Source of the DNA: Hahellaceae bacterium
GTDB taxonomy: Bacteria > Pseudomonadota > Gammaproteobacteria > Pseudomonadales > Oleiphilaceae
Assembly: GCA_016716085.1 (NCBI GenBank)
Contig: JADJWY010000026.1
Coordinates: forward strand, 434,001-498,000
Direction of reading: 5' to 3'
DNA length: 64,000 nt
Shown: piece after piece, positions 37,354-46,523 of the stretch
Layout: each line of letters begins with the position of its first letter
Numbering within the stretch: the stretch's first letter is position 1
Made by a program: the position numbers and the translations under genes
Notes under the pieces: generated by a model
The model's input: the letters and a program-made list of their open reading frames with translations, nothing else
What the model was told of the DNA's origin: nothing
The model's database searches: none

Positions 37354-38496
37354 TCAGGATGACCGTTCTGCCAACCAGTCGGCACTGATCGCCCAGGTTT
37401 CGGACGGCGCGGTTCGCCCCGCAAACACACCCGCATGCCCTCCCCCGACAACACAGAACTCTTTATCCTGCGACGAGACAATTTCCAACACACGGTGGGC
37501 TGCCGCAGGCGTGACCAATTTATCAGTGCGTCCTGCGAAGGCCAGAATGGAACAATCGATGGCGCTGAATTCAGCATGTTGCTCGCCCATTTTCATTCGC
37601 CCCTTCGCCATTTGATTATTCAGCGCCATCTTGACCACCATTTCCTTGATGGTCTCACCCGGATAATCCACCATATCGTCAAACCACTTACTCATCGTGG
37701 TATGCACTTTGACATATTCCCGATCCCAGTAATTCACCAGCAACTCCAAAGAGCTAATGACGCTCCCCATCGGATTGGTGAGCTTAAAAACCAGGGAGCT
37801 CATCCACCCGGGAATATGCAGATAGCGAGAGGGAAGATCCATCAGGGAAATATTGAGCACTCGCGAAATAATGCGTGCAGGGCGATAGATCAAACTCAGC
37901 GCCCTGCCCGCCACGCCCCCCTGATGCATATCGACCGGGCTGGCGACCGTGACAATATTACGAATGCCGGAGGGTTGATGCACCGCGGCATACATCAGGG
38001 TTAACAAACCACCCATGCAATAACAGAAGCAGGAGACCTCGTCCTGACCGGAACGTTTTTTGACAACATTAATAATCTCGGGCATCCAGTCCATGACATA
38101 GGACTGCAGGGACAAATGACTGTGGTCCTCAGTCACCTCACCCCAATCAACCAGATAGACATCGAAACCTCTGGCAAGAAAATAGCGAACGACACTCCGC
38201 TGTGGCAACAGGTCAAAAATCATGGCCGTAGCAGCCAACGGCGGAACCAGAATCAGCGGAATACTATGACGGGTTTCAGAAACGGAGATGTGTCCGTTTT
38301 CCAGTGCAATTTCAGCGTCTTCCAACGGAAGGTAGTGTCGTACGGACATGATGCCATCCCGGCATATTTCCTCGTAGGGCGTGAGATTCGACACGACAAA
38401 ATTTTCTGAAAAGAGCGTTCGCTCCAATGCGTTCACCATGCCCCAGAGTACTTTTTCGGACAACGAGGGTGAGGATGGAATGACCTGACGAACCAT
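37354..38496 (-). CDS. PHA-synthase-like alpha/beta hydrolase
   Basis: 380 aa, the size of class III PhaC subunits. Alpha/beta-hydrolase landmarks: LILVPPLAA oxyanion strand, VYLVDWGE, nucleophile elbow CFCYCMGG with Cys about 163, acid in FAGRTDKLVTP (Asp) and GGGHAGVFAG (His). In PhaC the elbow reads G-Y-C-x-G-G; here the first Gly is replaced by Cys (C-Y-C-M-G-G). ATG 38496 has AAAGGG upstream. No phaB, phasin or PhaE partner nearby, so true polymer synthesis is unproven; it could be a related acyltransferase. Confidence 0.78.
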   Translation of the reverse strand: MVRQVIPSSPSLSEKVLWGMVNALERTLFSENFVVSNLTPYEEICRDGIMSVRHYLPLEDAEIALENGHISVSETRHSIPLILVPPLAATAMIFDLLPQRSVVRYFLARGFDVYLVDWGEVTEDHSHLSLQSYVMDWMPEIINVVKKRSGQDEVSCFCYCMGGLLTLMYAAVHQPSGIRNIVTVASPVDMHQGGVAGRALSLIYRPARIISRVLNISLMDLPSRYLHIPGWMSSLVFKLTNPMGSVISSLELLVNYWDREYVKVHTTMSKWFDDMVDYPGETIKEMVVKMALNNQMAKGRMKMGEQHAEFSAIDCSILAFAGRTDKLVTPAAAHRVLEIVSSQDKEFCVVGGGHAGVFAGRTAPSETWAISADWLAERSS

Positions 38497-38632
38497 GGTT
38501 AAACCCTTTGTTATGGCGGGGAGTACACCGCAAAACACAGCAAGATGTCATCAGACCGACATTATACATTCTCCGTTTTGTCACGATACCACGGCAAAGT
38601 AAATCTGAGAGAATCGATAATGTGTGTAAACA

Positions 38633-39823
38633 ATGGTAGATCAAGACCGCCCGCTGATCAGTATCGTCACCGAAACCTTCACCCCGGATATCAATGGGGT
38701 GGCAATGACGCTCGGCATGCTGGTTGATCATTTAAAAGGACGGTTCAGAATTCAGGTCATCAAACCGGGTCGGCGCGACCAGCAGGCTACCAGCCCGGAC
38801 AGCATGATAGTAGAGGTTCCCTCCGCCCCCATTCCGGGCTATCCCGAAATGCGTTTTGGTTTTCCCGCCGGAGCTCGTATCACAAGACTTTGGCAGGATG
38901 AGCGCCCCACGGCTGTCTACATTGCAACCCAAGGCCCTTTGGGCTGGTCCGCCTTGAAAATCGCCAGACGGCTCAATATCAGGGTTACCAGCGGTTTCCA
39001 TACCAACTTCCATCTATACAGTCGTTACTATGGCTTCGGATGGCTGAGTGCGCTGATATCGCTCTATTTACGCCGCTTCCATGCTCAGACCCATCGCACG
39101 CTCGCCCCCACCCGGCAAACCATACGCGAAATTGAACAAATGGGCATCAGAAACACTGCGCTGCTCAGCCGTGGTGTAGATACCGAACGGTTTACGCCAG
39201 CCCGCCGGTCTGCAGCACTGCGTGCACGTTGGGGGGCTCAGGAGGACACACCGGTCATCATTTATGTTGGACGTGTGGCAGCTGAAAAAAATGTCGAGCT
39301 GGCTGTTTCGGCTTTCCGGCGCAGCCAGCAAGAAGTTCCCGAGGCTCGCATGATCATCGTGGGTAGTGGCCCACTGCTTACTAAGCTGAAGGCGCGCAAT
39401 CCTGACATACACTTCACCGGCAGCCTGACTGGCGCCCCCCTTTACGAGCATTACGCCAGCGCAGATATTTTCCTCTTCCCCAGCCAGTCGGATACTTTTG
39501 GCAACGTCATCCTTGAAGCGATGGCCTCCGGATTGGCGATCGTGAGTTTTGACACCGCTGCAGCACGCGAACTCCTTACACATTCCCGCTCGGCGCTACT
39601 CTTACCTGAAAGCGACACCGATGCATTTTCAAGGCACACCCTGTCCCTCGTACTTCAACCCAGTTTCGCCCGAAGACTTGGGCTTTCCGCCTGCGCAAAA
39701 GCTCAGCAACTGGATTGGAACACCATCGCAAATCAGTTCTCGCACCTGTTGATGCAAACAGACTCAGAGGAGCATAGCCATGTCAGATATTCGGACAATC
39801 AGCGTCTTCCGACGCGCGGATGA
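38633..39823 (+). CDS. GT4-family glycosyltransferase
   Basis: 396 aa GT-B enzyme. N-terminal domain opens ISIVTETFTPDINGVAMTLG, typical of alpha-mannosyltransferase MgtA and sulfoquinovosyl/diacylglycerol glycosyltransferases; C-terminal domain carries VIIYVGRVAAEKNVELAV (about 205) and the nucleotide-sugar motif PSQSDTFGNVILEAMASGLAIVSFD (about 283-305) with the EX7E-type glutamates. Membrane glycolipid synthesis is plausible. The PAP2 gene begins 44 bases inside its 3' end in another frame, so the two are coupled. Confidence 0.87.
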   Translation: MVDQDRPLISIVTETFTPDINGVAMTLGMLVDHLKGRFRIQVIKPGRRDQQATSPDSMIVEVPSAPIPGYPEMRFGFPAGARITRLWQDERPTAVYIATQGPLGWSALKIARRLNIRVTSGFHTNFHLYSRYYGFGWLSALISLYLRRFHAQTHRTLAPTRQTIREIEQMGIRNTALLSRGVDTERFTPARRSAALRARWGAQEDTPVIIYVGRVAAEKNVELAVSAFRRSQQEVPEARMIIVGSGPLLTKLKARNPDIHFTGSLTGAPLYEHYASADIFLFPSQSDTFGNVILEAMASGLAIVSFDTAAARELLTHSRSALLLPESDTDAFSRHTLSLVLQPSFARRLGLSACAKAQQLDWNTIANQFSHLLMQTDSEEHSHVRYSDNQRLPTRG

Positions 39824-40319
39824 ATGGGAACTTGCGCACTGTCTGCGCTTTATGGCGTGGTGTCGAAAAATGGATTATATCGGCTTTTTTCGGGTCATCA
39901 GTCGCCTGGGTGATGGGATCTTCTGGTACGCCATGTTAATAGGCGTTGCGATAGCCAACCTCAAGGTGGGTATTTGTCTCGCCCTGGCTGGTGCCTTGTT
40001 CACCTCCAGCTACAAATTGCTCAAAAGGACACTGGTCAGAGAGCGCCCATTCATCACTCATCCCAGTATTCATTCCGAGGCGCCCGCACTGGATCGCTAT
40101 AGCTTTCCCAGCGGACATACCTTACATGCAGTCGGATTTACCGCACTCATCGGCATAGAGTACCCCGTTCTGGCACTGGCTACGCTACCCTTCACCCTTC
40201 TGGTTGGACTCTCACGCGTCGCACTGGGACTGCACTATCCATCCGATGTCTTTGCCGGCGCAATAGGTGGCTTGTTACTCGCTTGTTTTTCCTTCATTTT
40301 TCTGCCATTCACCGGATGA
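39780..40319 (+). CDS. PAP2-family membrane phosphatase
   Basis: 179 aa with several membrane helices. All three acid-phosphatase signature motifs are complete: KRTLVRERP (KX6RP), PSGH (about 111) and SRVALGLHYPSDV (SRX5HX3D). Substrates of the family are phosphatidate, phosphatidylglycerol phosphate or undecaprenyl pyrophosphate. Overlap with the preceding glycosyltransferase suggests a joint role in glycolipid or lipid carrier metabolism. Confidence 0.9.
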   Translation: MSDIRTISVFRRADEWELAHCLRFMAWCRKMDYIGFFRVISRLGDGIFWYAMLIGVAIANLKVGICLALAGALFTSSYKLLKRTLVRERPFITHPSIHSEAPALDRYSFPSGHTLHAVGFTALIGIEYPVLALATLPFTLLVGLSRVALGLHYPSDVFAGAIGGLLLACFSFIFLPFTG

Positions 40320-40352
40320 AAAGCAACAACATTCATCCTTTTTTCTAAATAT

Positions 40353-40381
40353 ATGACAAGCCGAAGCGCTTACAGTACAAT
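40353..40381 (+). promoter_or_regulatory. Sigma-70 promoter of minCDE
   Basis: ATGACA (40353-40358) and TACAAT (40376-40381), each one mismatch from consensus, with a 17-base spacer. Transcription would start near 40388, about 37 bases before the minC ATG at 40425. Confidence 0.72.
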
Positions 40382-40424
40382 CAGGAGAACTACGATAAAA
40401 ACGTCCTAAGGAAACCTTTCCAAC

Positions 40425-41219
40425 ATGGCGCCTGCCACTAGCGAACTCGTAAGACCCCCGTGTTTAAAGTTCAAGGGTAATCTTGTCGCGATCACGACAC
40501 TTGAGCTGCTTTATTACGACCCCACCGGGCTCAGTGAAGCACTCGAAGAGAAAATTGCACAGGCCCCTGCGCTGTTCACAAACCACCCCATTATTCTGAG
40601 CCTGGAAAAGTACGACGATGCAGAAGTCCCATTACCGGATCTCCGCATGATTCAAAGCGTTGTGCGAAATGCCGGTATGATTCTGGTTGGCATTCGAGCC
40701 GACGCTCCCGAGCAAATCAGCGAAGCCCAGAAAGCCGGCTTACCCGTTTTTCCGCCCGCAAAAAATGGCCGCTCACCGGAAACGACTGAAGCCAATGCCG
40801 AAGACATGGGGCGCAGTACAGAAACAAGCAGCGCACCCAAGCAAGAAGAGGCTCCTGCGACCCGGTCGGCGGCACCGGCTGAACTCCCAACGCCTCAAAA
40901 TCTGGTTATTACGCAACCCGTTCGATCTGGACAACAAATCTATGCGCGTGGTGGCGACTTAATCGTTCTTGCGCCGGTCAGCGCAGGAGCGGAGTTGCTC
41001 GCCGATGGAAATATTCATGTTTACGCCCCATTAAGGGGGCGCGCTCTGGCGGGTGTGAGAGGACTGGAAAGCGCTCGCATATTCTGTCAGAGTCTTGAGG
41101 CGGAACTTGTGTCGATTGCCGGTCAATACAAAATAAGTGAAGATCTGACGGGGCCGCATTGGAAGAGACCCACGCAAATAACGCTAAACGGCGAGAAACT
41201 GTCATTGACAGACATTTAG
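40425..41219 (+). CDS. minC: Septum site-determining protein MinC
   Basis: 264 aa inhibitor of FtsZ polymerisation. N-terminal domain (about 10-105; FKGNLVAITTLELL, PIILSLEKY) that antagonises FtsZ, a charged and Ala/Pro-rich linker (about 115-160), and the C-terminal beta-helix (about 165-262) with RSGQQIYARGGDLIVLAPVSAGAELLADGNIHVYAPLRGRALAG that binds MinD. First gene of minCDE; the spacing to minD is 46 bases. Confidence 0.97.
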   Translation: MAPATSELVRPPCLKFKGNLVAITTLELLYYDPTGLSEALEEKIAQAPALFTNHPIILSLEKYDDAEVPLPDLRMIQSVVRNAGMILVGIRADAPEQISEAQKAGLPVFPPAKNGRSPETTEANAEDMGRSTETSSAPKQEEAPATRSAAPAELPTPQNLVITQPVRSGQQIYARGGDLIVLAPVSAGAELLADGNIHVYAPLRGRALAGVRGLESARIFCQSLEAELVSIAGQYKISEDLTGPHWKRPTQITLNGEKLSLTDI

Positions 41220-41265
41220 AACACAAGCATTAACCATAATAGTCTGTAAACCATAGGATACTACC

Positions 41266-42081
41266 TTGAGCAAGATCATTGTTGTTACATCAGGAAAAGG
41301 CGGCGTAGGGAAAACCACTACCAGTGCTTCTATTGCGACCGGACTTGCCCTGCGGGGACATAAGACTGTCGTGATCGACTTCGATGTTGGCCTAAGAAAT
41401 CTTGATCTGATCATGAACTGCGAGCGCCGGGTCGTTTATGATTTCGTAAACGTCATCAATGGCGAAGCGGCTCTCAGCCAGGCACTGATCAAGGACAAGC
41501 ATTCTGACAAGTTGTTCATCCTCCCCGCTTCTCAAACGCGTGATAAAGATGCGCTGACCCAGGAAGGTGTTGAAAAGGTTCTGAATGAACTCTCCAAGAC
41601 CTTCGACTATATCGTCTGTGACTCCCCTGCCGGCATTGAACATGGTGCGTTAATGGCACTTTACTTTGCTGACGAAGCCGTCGTAGTCACAAACCCGGAA
41701 GTCTCTTCCGTGCGCGATTCGGACCGGATCCTCGGTATTATTCACAGCAAGTCCAAACGTGCGGCGATGGGGCTCGAACCGATTAAAGAGCACTTACTTC
41801 TGACACGCTATAGCCCGGAACGCGTTAAACGCGGCGAGATGCTCAGCGTTCAGGATGTCGAGGAAATTCTGTCAATTCCACTGCTGGGTGTCATACCCGA
41901 GTCCCAATCGGTACTGACAGCATCAAACCAGGGTGTACCGGTCATTCACGATGAAATCAGCGATGCGGGTCAGGCTTATCTGGATGCTGTCGCCCGCCTT
42001 CTGGGCGAAAGCAAAGAGCATCGTTTCCTCGACCTACCCAAGAAGGGCTTCTTTAAGAGGATGTTCGGAGGTACCGCATGA
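41266..42081 (+). CDS. minD: Septum site-determining ATPase MinD
   Basis: 271 aa membrane-associated ATPase that recruits MinC and oscillates with MinE. Deviant Walker [13 protein letters not shown] with both signature lysines, switch [18 protein letters not shown], and a C-terminal amphipathic membrane-targeting helix ([11 protein letters not shown]). The start codon is TTG, preceded by AGGA at seven bases. The minE ATG overlaps the minD stop (ATGA). Confidence 0.98.
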   Translation: MSKIIVVTSGKGGVGKTTTSASIATGLALRGHKTVVIDFDVGLRNLDLIMNCERRVVYDFVNVINGEAALSQALIKDKHSDKLFILPASQTRDKDALTQEGVEKVLNELSKTFDYIVCDSPAGIEHGALMALYFADEAVVVTNPEVSSVRDSDRILGIIHSKSKRAAMGLEPIKEHLLLTRYSPERVKRGEMLSVQDVEEILSIPLLGVIPESQSVLTASNQGVPVIHDEISDAGQAYLDAVARLLGESKEHRFLDLPKKGFFKRMFGGTA

Positions 42082-42326
42082 GATTTTGGGACTACTTTCG
42101 CACCAGCAAGCCCTCTACGGCCTCAATGGCCAAGGAGCGCTTGCAGATTATTGTCGCCCACGAGCGAGGCAGCCATGCTCAGCCTGACTATCTGCCCAAG
42201 CTGCAACAGGAGTTACTGGATGTGATATCCAAGTATGTTCAGATCAACCGGGATGATGTTCAGGTTCAGCTGGATCGCAATGACAGCTGCGCCGTACTTG
42301 AGCTCAACATTACACTCCCGGAGTAA
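42078..42326 (+). CDS. minE: Cell division topological factor MinE
   Basis: 82 aa. The N-terminal amphipathic and anti-MinCD region ([27 protein letters not shown]) and the C-terminal dimerisation domain ([18 protein letters not shown]) are both standard. MinE stimulates MinD ATPase to place the inhibitor away from midcell. Translationally coupled to minD. Confidence 0.97.
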   Translation: MRFWDYFRTSKPSTASMAKERLQIIVAHERGSHAQPDYLPKLQQELLDVISKYVQINRDDVQVQLDRNDSCAVLELNITLPE

Positions 42327-42335
42327 ACCGACATC

Positions 42336-42355
42336 GGCACAAGGCAGTGCCTTTT
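42336..42355 (+). terminator. Short hairpin after minE
   Basis: GGCAC, six-base loop, GTGCC, TTTT: a short intrinsic-terminator-like structure 10 bases after the minE stop, probably ending the min operon. Confidence 0.5.
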
Positions 42356-42508
42356 ACCTGAAATGACAGCAATACCCCTGCACTTGGTCAAAATAGTTTA
42401 CAAAAATCAGCAACTCTCCGCATTTTTAGAAATCTCCAGATGCTATCCTACGGGCTCATTTGACTTGGGACCTGGCACGAATGGATCGAGTGCCGTTTGG
42501 AGAGACGC

Positions 42509-43219
42509 TTGCGCAGTACCCTTTTTACCTCCTTATTTTTGATGGTAGCCGGCCAGGCCAGCGCAGAGCTTACGTCTGACGCTGCGGATTGGCACTTGGA
42601 TTTTGACAAGGAAGGCATCAAAATTTTCACCAAGTCACAAGGTGATAGTGATTACCACGCGTTCAAGGCCGAGGCGACGCTGAACGCCCCGATCCAGGAC
42701 ATCATGGCCGTAATGGCCACGCCGGGTTCCTGCGTCGAATGGGTTCATGGCTGTATAGAATCCTGGGGGCTCAAAGAAGAGAGCTTCAACAAGCGTTACG
42801 CATACTCCGTCAATGACCTGCCCTGGCCGGTGCAGGACAGGGACTACGTGATCGAAATCAGCACATCTAATGACCCTGCCACTCAGACCATTTTCATGGA
42901 CATTGTGGCGGTTGAAGACCAACTCCCCCCAAAATCTCAGTACGTTCGGGTAACCCGACAGGAAACCCATTATCAGTTTTCACCTGTTGGAGAAAATCAG
43001 ACGCGAATGGTTTGGCTTCAACATACAGATCCTACCGGAGCCCTACCAAGCTGGCTGGTCAACGCCCTAATTGTTGATATCCCGTTCAAATCAATGAAAG
43101 CATTGGAAAATGTGGCTAAAGACCCTAAGTATGCCAACGGCCAGATTATTTATAACGCAGCAGGCTTGATAACCGGCGTAAAAAGTAAGGCGCTAGCGGA
43201 CGCAACGCCTGTTAATTGA
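42509..43219 (+). CDS. Secreted START-domain protein
   Basis: About 236 aa START/SRPBCC lipid-binding protein (about 25-215; CVEWVHGCIESW, LPWPVQDRDYVIE, TRMVWLQHTDPTGALPSWLVN). A signal peptide (RSTLFTSLFLMVAGQASA) directs it to the periplasm. I choose the TTG at 42509, which has GGAG six bases before; an in-frame TTG at 42497 lacks one. Members are found widely in gammaproteobacteria; ligand unknown. Confidence 0.82.
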   Translation: MRSTLFTSLFLMVAGQASAELTSDAADWHLDFDKEGIKIFTKSQGDSDYHAFKAEATLNAPIQDIMAVMATPGSCVEWVHGCIESWGLKEESFNKRYAYSVNDLPWPVQDRDYVIEISTSNDPATQTIFMDIVAVEDQLPPKSQYVRVTRQETHYQFSPVGENQTRMVWLQHTDPTGALPSWLVNALIVDIPFKSMKALENVAKDPKYANGQIIYNAAGLITGVKSKALADATPVN

Positions 43220-43235
43220 TCCAGAATACCCCACT

Positions 43236-43268
43236 CCCCTCCCGAGTCTTGCTCCGGAGGGGCTTTTT
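43236..43268 (+). terminator. Terminator after the START gene
   Basis: CCCCTCC, a 13-base loop, GGAGGGG, then CTTTTT. A good intrinsic terminator 17 bases after the START gene stop and next to the stop of the convergent CBS gene. Confidence 0.85.
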
Positions 43269-43273
43269 ACCCC

Positions 43274-43753
43274 TTAAATCTCATCTGGCAATTTAGCAAT
43301 CAATTGAAGCATGTCATACGTGGTAATGATGCCAACAATCGCGTCATTTCGCTTAACAAACACCCGATGCACGTGCTCTTTCATCATCATTTCTGCAACG
43401 ACTTTGACTGGCGTTTCTTCGTCAACCGCCAGCAGCTGAGGGGTCATAATATCCCTCACTTCAACCGGCATGCTCGCCATCCCTTCAAAAATCATTTGAC
43501 GTAACTGACGCACCTGTTGCTGATCTTCCTGAGTCAAGTGTGTTTCAGCGCGCGCATCCACATGATTCAGGTGAAAATCTGCAATATCAAAGAGCGTCGC
43601 AATGCCAACGATCACACCCTCGCCATCCACCACAGGACTGCCCGTAATCTGATTTTCAGACAAAAACGCCGCAAATCGCTGCAAAGTCCAATTTTCAGGC
43701 ACCGATTTAATATGAGGGGTCATGATATCTTTGGCAGAAAGTGACATATACAT
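43274..43753 (-). CDS. Two-CBS-domain protein
   Basis: 159 aa made of a CBS pair (about 8-60 and 98-155; AKDIMTPHIKSVPENWTL and VRDIMTPQLLAVDEETPV), with a charged insert between them. CBS pairs bind adenine nucleotides and regulate partners; none is evident nearby. Start could be ATG 43753 or 43747. Confidence 0.87.
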   Translation of the reverse strand: MYMSLSAKDIMTPHIKSVPENWTLQRFAAFLSENQITGSPVVDGEGVIVGIATLFDIADFHLNHVDARAETHLTQEDQQQVRQLRQMIFEGMASMPVEVRDIMTPQLLAVDEETPVKVVAEMMMKEHVHRVFVKRNDAIVGIITTYDMLQLIAKLPDEI

Positions 43754-43841
43754 TTCAATATTCTGATTTTCTCGGCACTATAGTAAAGCAACCGCCGGCA
43801 GGATGATATGCTTATTCCAGAACCTTCAGGAACCTGAACGA

Positions 43842-44495
43842 TTGAAAACACTGCCCGATAGAACCCGCGCCATTGACGAAGCCGACAAGGCACTGCGCCG
43901 ACAATCACTCCTCCAATCGGCGCTACGACTTTTTCTGGAGCAGCCCACCAACCTCCCATCAGTGCAAGCCATTGCAACCGAGGCGGGACTGGCCAAAGGC
44001 ACAATCTATCTTTATTTCGACACGAAAGAAGAAATCTTTCTGGCAATTTTGACCCATCTGTATGATGGGATACTGTCTGAACTGCTGACCAACCTCGAAT
44101 CCGAGCCTCAGGTGGCTCAGTCAGTCGCCGCAACACTGTCTGCTTACACCCGTCGGCATCCCGCATTCCTGCCACTTGCGAGTATGAACACGACGATTCT
44201 GGAGCGCAACGTCAAACCTGACCTGGTCATGCAACTGAAAACGCGCCTTTACGAAGGTATCGCACTGATCAGTCAAGCGTTAAACAAACGCTACCCAACG
44301 CTGTCCCTGAGCGAGTGCGCTCAACTGCTCATTAATACTCAGGCGCTGGTACTGGGTCTCTGGCAAATGCACCAAATGCCCGAGACGGTTCGTAGTGCGC
44401 TGATTGCCAGCAATATGTCCTTGCTGGCGCCGGATTTCCATGAAACACTCAAAGCTGGCATCACTTGCCTGTGGCAAAGTCTTAGCAACCACTAA
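43842..44495 (+). CDS. TetR-family transcriptional regulator
   Basis: About 217 aa. N-terminal helix-turn-helix (about 20-65; ALRLFLEQPTNLPSVQAIATEAGLAKGTIYLYFDTKEEIFLAIL) is a clear TetR DNA-binding domain; the C-terminal helical ligand domain is not classifiable. The start is uncertain: TTG at 43842 has AGGA nine bases upstream, ATG at 43803 lacks spacing for its purine run. Twelve bases before phoH; target may be itself or distant. Confidence 0.88.
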   Translation: MKTLPDRTRAIDEADKALRRQSLLQSALRLFLEQPTNLPSVQAIATEAGLAKGTIYLYFDTKEEIFLAILTHLYDGILSELLTNLESEPQVAQSVAATLSAYTRRHPAFLPLASMNTTILERNVKPDLVMQLKTRLYEGIALISQALNKRYPTLSLSECAQLLINTQALVLGLWQMHQMPETVRSALIASNMSLLAPDFHETLKAGITCLWQSLSNH

Positions 44496-44507
44496 AGGGA
44501 TTCATGC

Positions 44508-45890
44508 ATGGCGAAAAAACGCCCATCCGGCATCAAACTTTACGTGATCGATACCAACGTGCTGATTCACGACCCTAACGCTCCACTTAACTTCGAGGAA
44601 CATCGGGTCATTATCCCGCTTACCGTTCTGGAAGAATTGGACAAGCTCAAGAATGGAAACACATCGCTGGCGGCAGACTGTCGCCAGTCCATTCGTATGA
44701 TCAATACACTGTTAGGTGATGCCTCTCCTCAGGAGATTGAAGCAGGCGTACCCATCTTCAGGGAGAGTAACGGTCAGACACTGGGAACCATCAGCATTCT
44801 GATGGATCTGGAGGGTACGAATCCAGAACAGCTCCCCGAAACACTGAACGACAACAAAATTATTAACGCGCTGGTTTCGCTGCAGTCCAAGCAGCCCGAC
44901 CCGGTTATCCTGGTCAGCAAAGACATCAATATGCGGCTAAAGGCTCGCGCCTGTGGCGTAGATGCACAGGATTACCACACTGACCAGCTGGTAGATGACA
45001 TCGATCTGCTACCAAAAGGGTACACGGAGTTCAAAGGCTCATTCTGGGATCTGGTCAACAAGGTCGACACGCAGCAAACGCCTAATGCAGCCTTGCACAA
45101 AATCCCAAGCATTCCGGCACTCAGCGAACTACAGATCAATGAATACCTCATTGACGAGCAGGGATTTATCGGACGGGTTCAGGAAATTCATCCCGACCAC
45201 CTAATTCTCAAAGACTTGTCCGGATCCCGACTGGACCATCAGGAAGCCTGGGGACTCGTTCCAAGAGACATTTACCAATCGCTCGCCCTTCACCTTCTGA
45301 TGGACTCGGATATTCACCTGGTGAATCTGACCGGCGCGGCCGGTTCGGGCAAAACCATTCTCGCCCTGGCCGCTGCGATTGAAATGACAGTGGCCAGCAA
45401 GAAATACAAGCGGATTATCGTCACGCGCAGCACTCGTGGTCTGGATGAAGACATTGGCTTTTTACCCGGAACCGAAGCGGAAAAGATGGAGCCCTGGCTA
45501 GGGGCCATCACGGATAACCTCGAGGCACTGCACGATGACGATGCCAACATGTCGGCCAGTGTGGAGTATATCCTGCAGAAGGTTCCCATTCAGTTCAAAT
45601 CATTGAACTATATTCGCGGCCGTAGTTTTCAGTACAGCCTGATCATCATCGACGAGTGTCAGAACCTTACACCGCATCAGATTAAGACCATCATCACCCG
45701 CGCTGGCAATGGCAGCAAAGTGGTCTGCCTGGGCAATCTGGCCCAGATTGATACCCCCTATCTCAATGCACTCAGCTCCGGCCTCACCTATCTGACTGAA
45801 CGGTTCAAAAGCTTCCCGCACGGCGGCCACATCCATCTGCGAGGCGTGCCGCGCTCCGTTCTGGCGGAGTACGCAGAAAGTCATCTCTGA
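44508..45890 (+). CDS. PIN-PhoH family ATPase
   Basis: 460 aa. N-terminal PIN nuclease-like domain (about 10-140; YVIDTNVLIHDPNAPLNFEEH, DNKIINALVSL, VILVSKDINMRLKARACG) with conserved acidic residues, and C-terminal PhoH ATPase (about 235-455) with Walker A GAAGSGKTILALAA, Walker B LIIIDECQNLTPHQIK and RGRSFQYSLI. PhoH2-like proteins join RNA unwinding and RNase activity. Convergent with the RimB-like gene. Confidence 0.9.
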   Translation: MAKKRPSGIKLYVIDTNVLIHDPNAPLNFEEHRVIIPLTVLEELDKLKNGNTSLAADCRQSIRMINTLLGDASPQEIEAGVPIFRESNGQTLGTISILMDLEGTNPEQLPETLNDNKIINALVSLQSKQPDPVILVSKDINMRLKARACGVDAQDYHTDQLVDDIDLLPKGYTEFKGSFWDLVNKVDTQQTPNAALHKIPSIPALSELQINEYLIDEQGFIGRVQEIHPDHLILKDLSGSRLDHQEAWGLVPRDIYQSLALHLLMDSDIHLVNLTGAAGSGKTILALAAAIEMTVASKKYKRIIVTRSTRGLDEDIGFLPGTEAEKMEPWLGAITDNLEALHDDDANMSASVEYILQKVPIQFKSLNYIRGRSFQYSLIIIDECQNLTPHQIKTIITRAGNGSKVVCLGNLAQIDTPYLNALSSGLTYLTERFKSFPHGGHIHLRGVPRSVLAEYAESHL

Positions 45891-45908
45891 GTGTTCTCTC
45901 GGGCAGAC

Positions 45909-46367
45909 TCACACGCCCGACAAACGCACCCCCGGCTTATCCAGCAAATAGGATTCGCCGGGCATCACAATCATACGCCCCTTCATCGCGGTCCGCCCCA
46001 GAAGCATGCGGAACTTCATGTTATCCCGATTTGTCAGCGTCAACTCGATCGGCCAGGACTGCTTCGGCGAGATCTCCAATCGCGTCGAAATAACAAAACG
46101 CTCCTCTCTGTGCCCTCCCGAATCGGTCACCCATCGCTTATCCAGAACCGGTTCATCACACTCGACAATCGTCTGATCGTCCTTTTGGAAGGGATGCACG
46201 CGAAAGCGGACCCGCAATGCTCCCTTGTCTAAATAGCTCTCCAACTCAAATGCATGCAATGCTGAGGTGCGTGCCCCCGTATCCACTTTCGCCTTGATTC
46301 GCGGCAAACCGAGCTCAGGCAATGCCAACCACTCACGCCAACCAATCGCAAGATAGGACTCATTCAT
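45909..46367 (-). CDS. RimB/RloA-like retropepsin-type protease
   Basis: About 152 aa protein of the family annotated as ATP-dependent zinc protease and related to RimB, an aspartic-type protease linked to RimK glutamylation. Active-site motif [15 protein letters not shown] is at about 25-39; the C-terminal [21 protein letters not shown] is typical. The ATG at 46367 lies 11 bases after GGAGG; a GTG six codons upstream is also in frame. No rimK is visible here. Confidence 0.85.
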   Translation of the reverse strand: MNESYLAIGWREWLALPELGLPRIKAKVDTGARTSALHAFELESYLDKGALRVRFRVHPFQKDDQTIVECDEPVLDKRWVTDSGGHREERFVISTRLEISPKQSWPIELTLTNRDNMKFRMLLGRTAMKGRMIVMPGESYLLDKPGVRLSGV

Positions 46368-46523
46368 GCTGCACAATTCCTCCACAGATCCAATATCGAG
46401 TGTCGACCGTTCGTGGTAACGTTATCAGTAGATTCCGATTTCACCAAAAGATAGTTGCCCCAGTCCATTAATTACATCCATTTACCGGTCATCTGCGTAA
46501 AGTCTAATTTGAGGAAATCTGAT

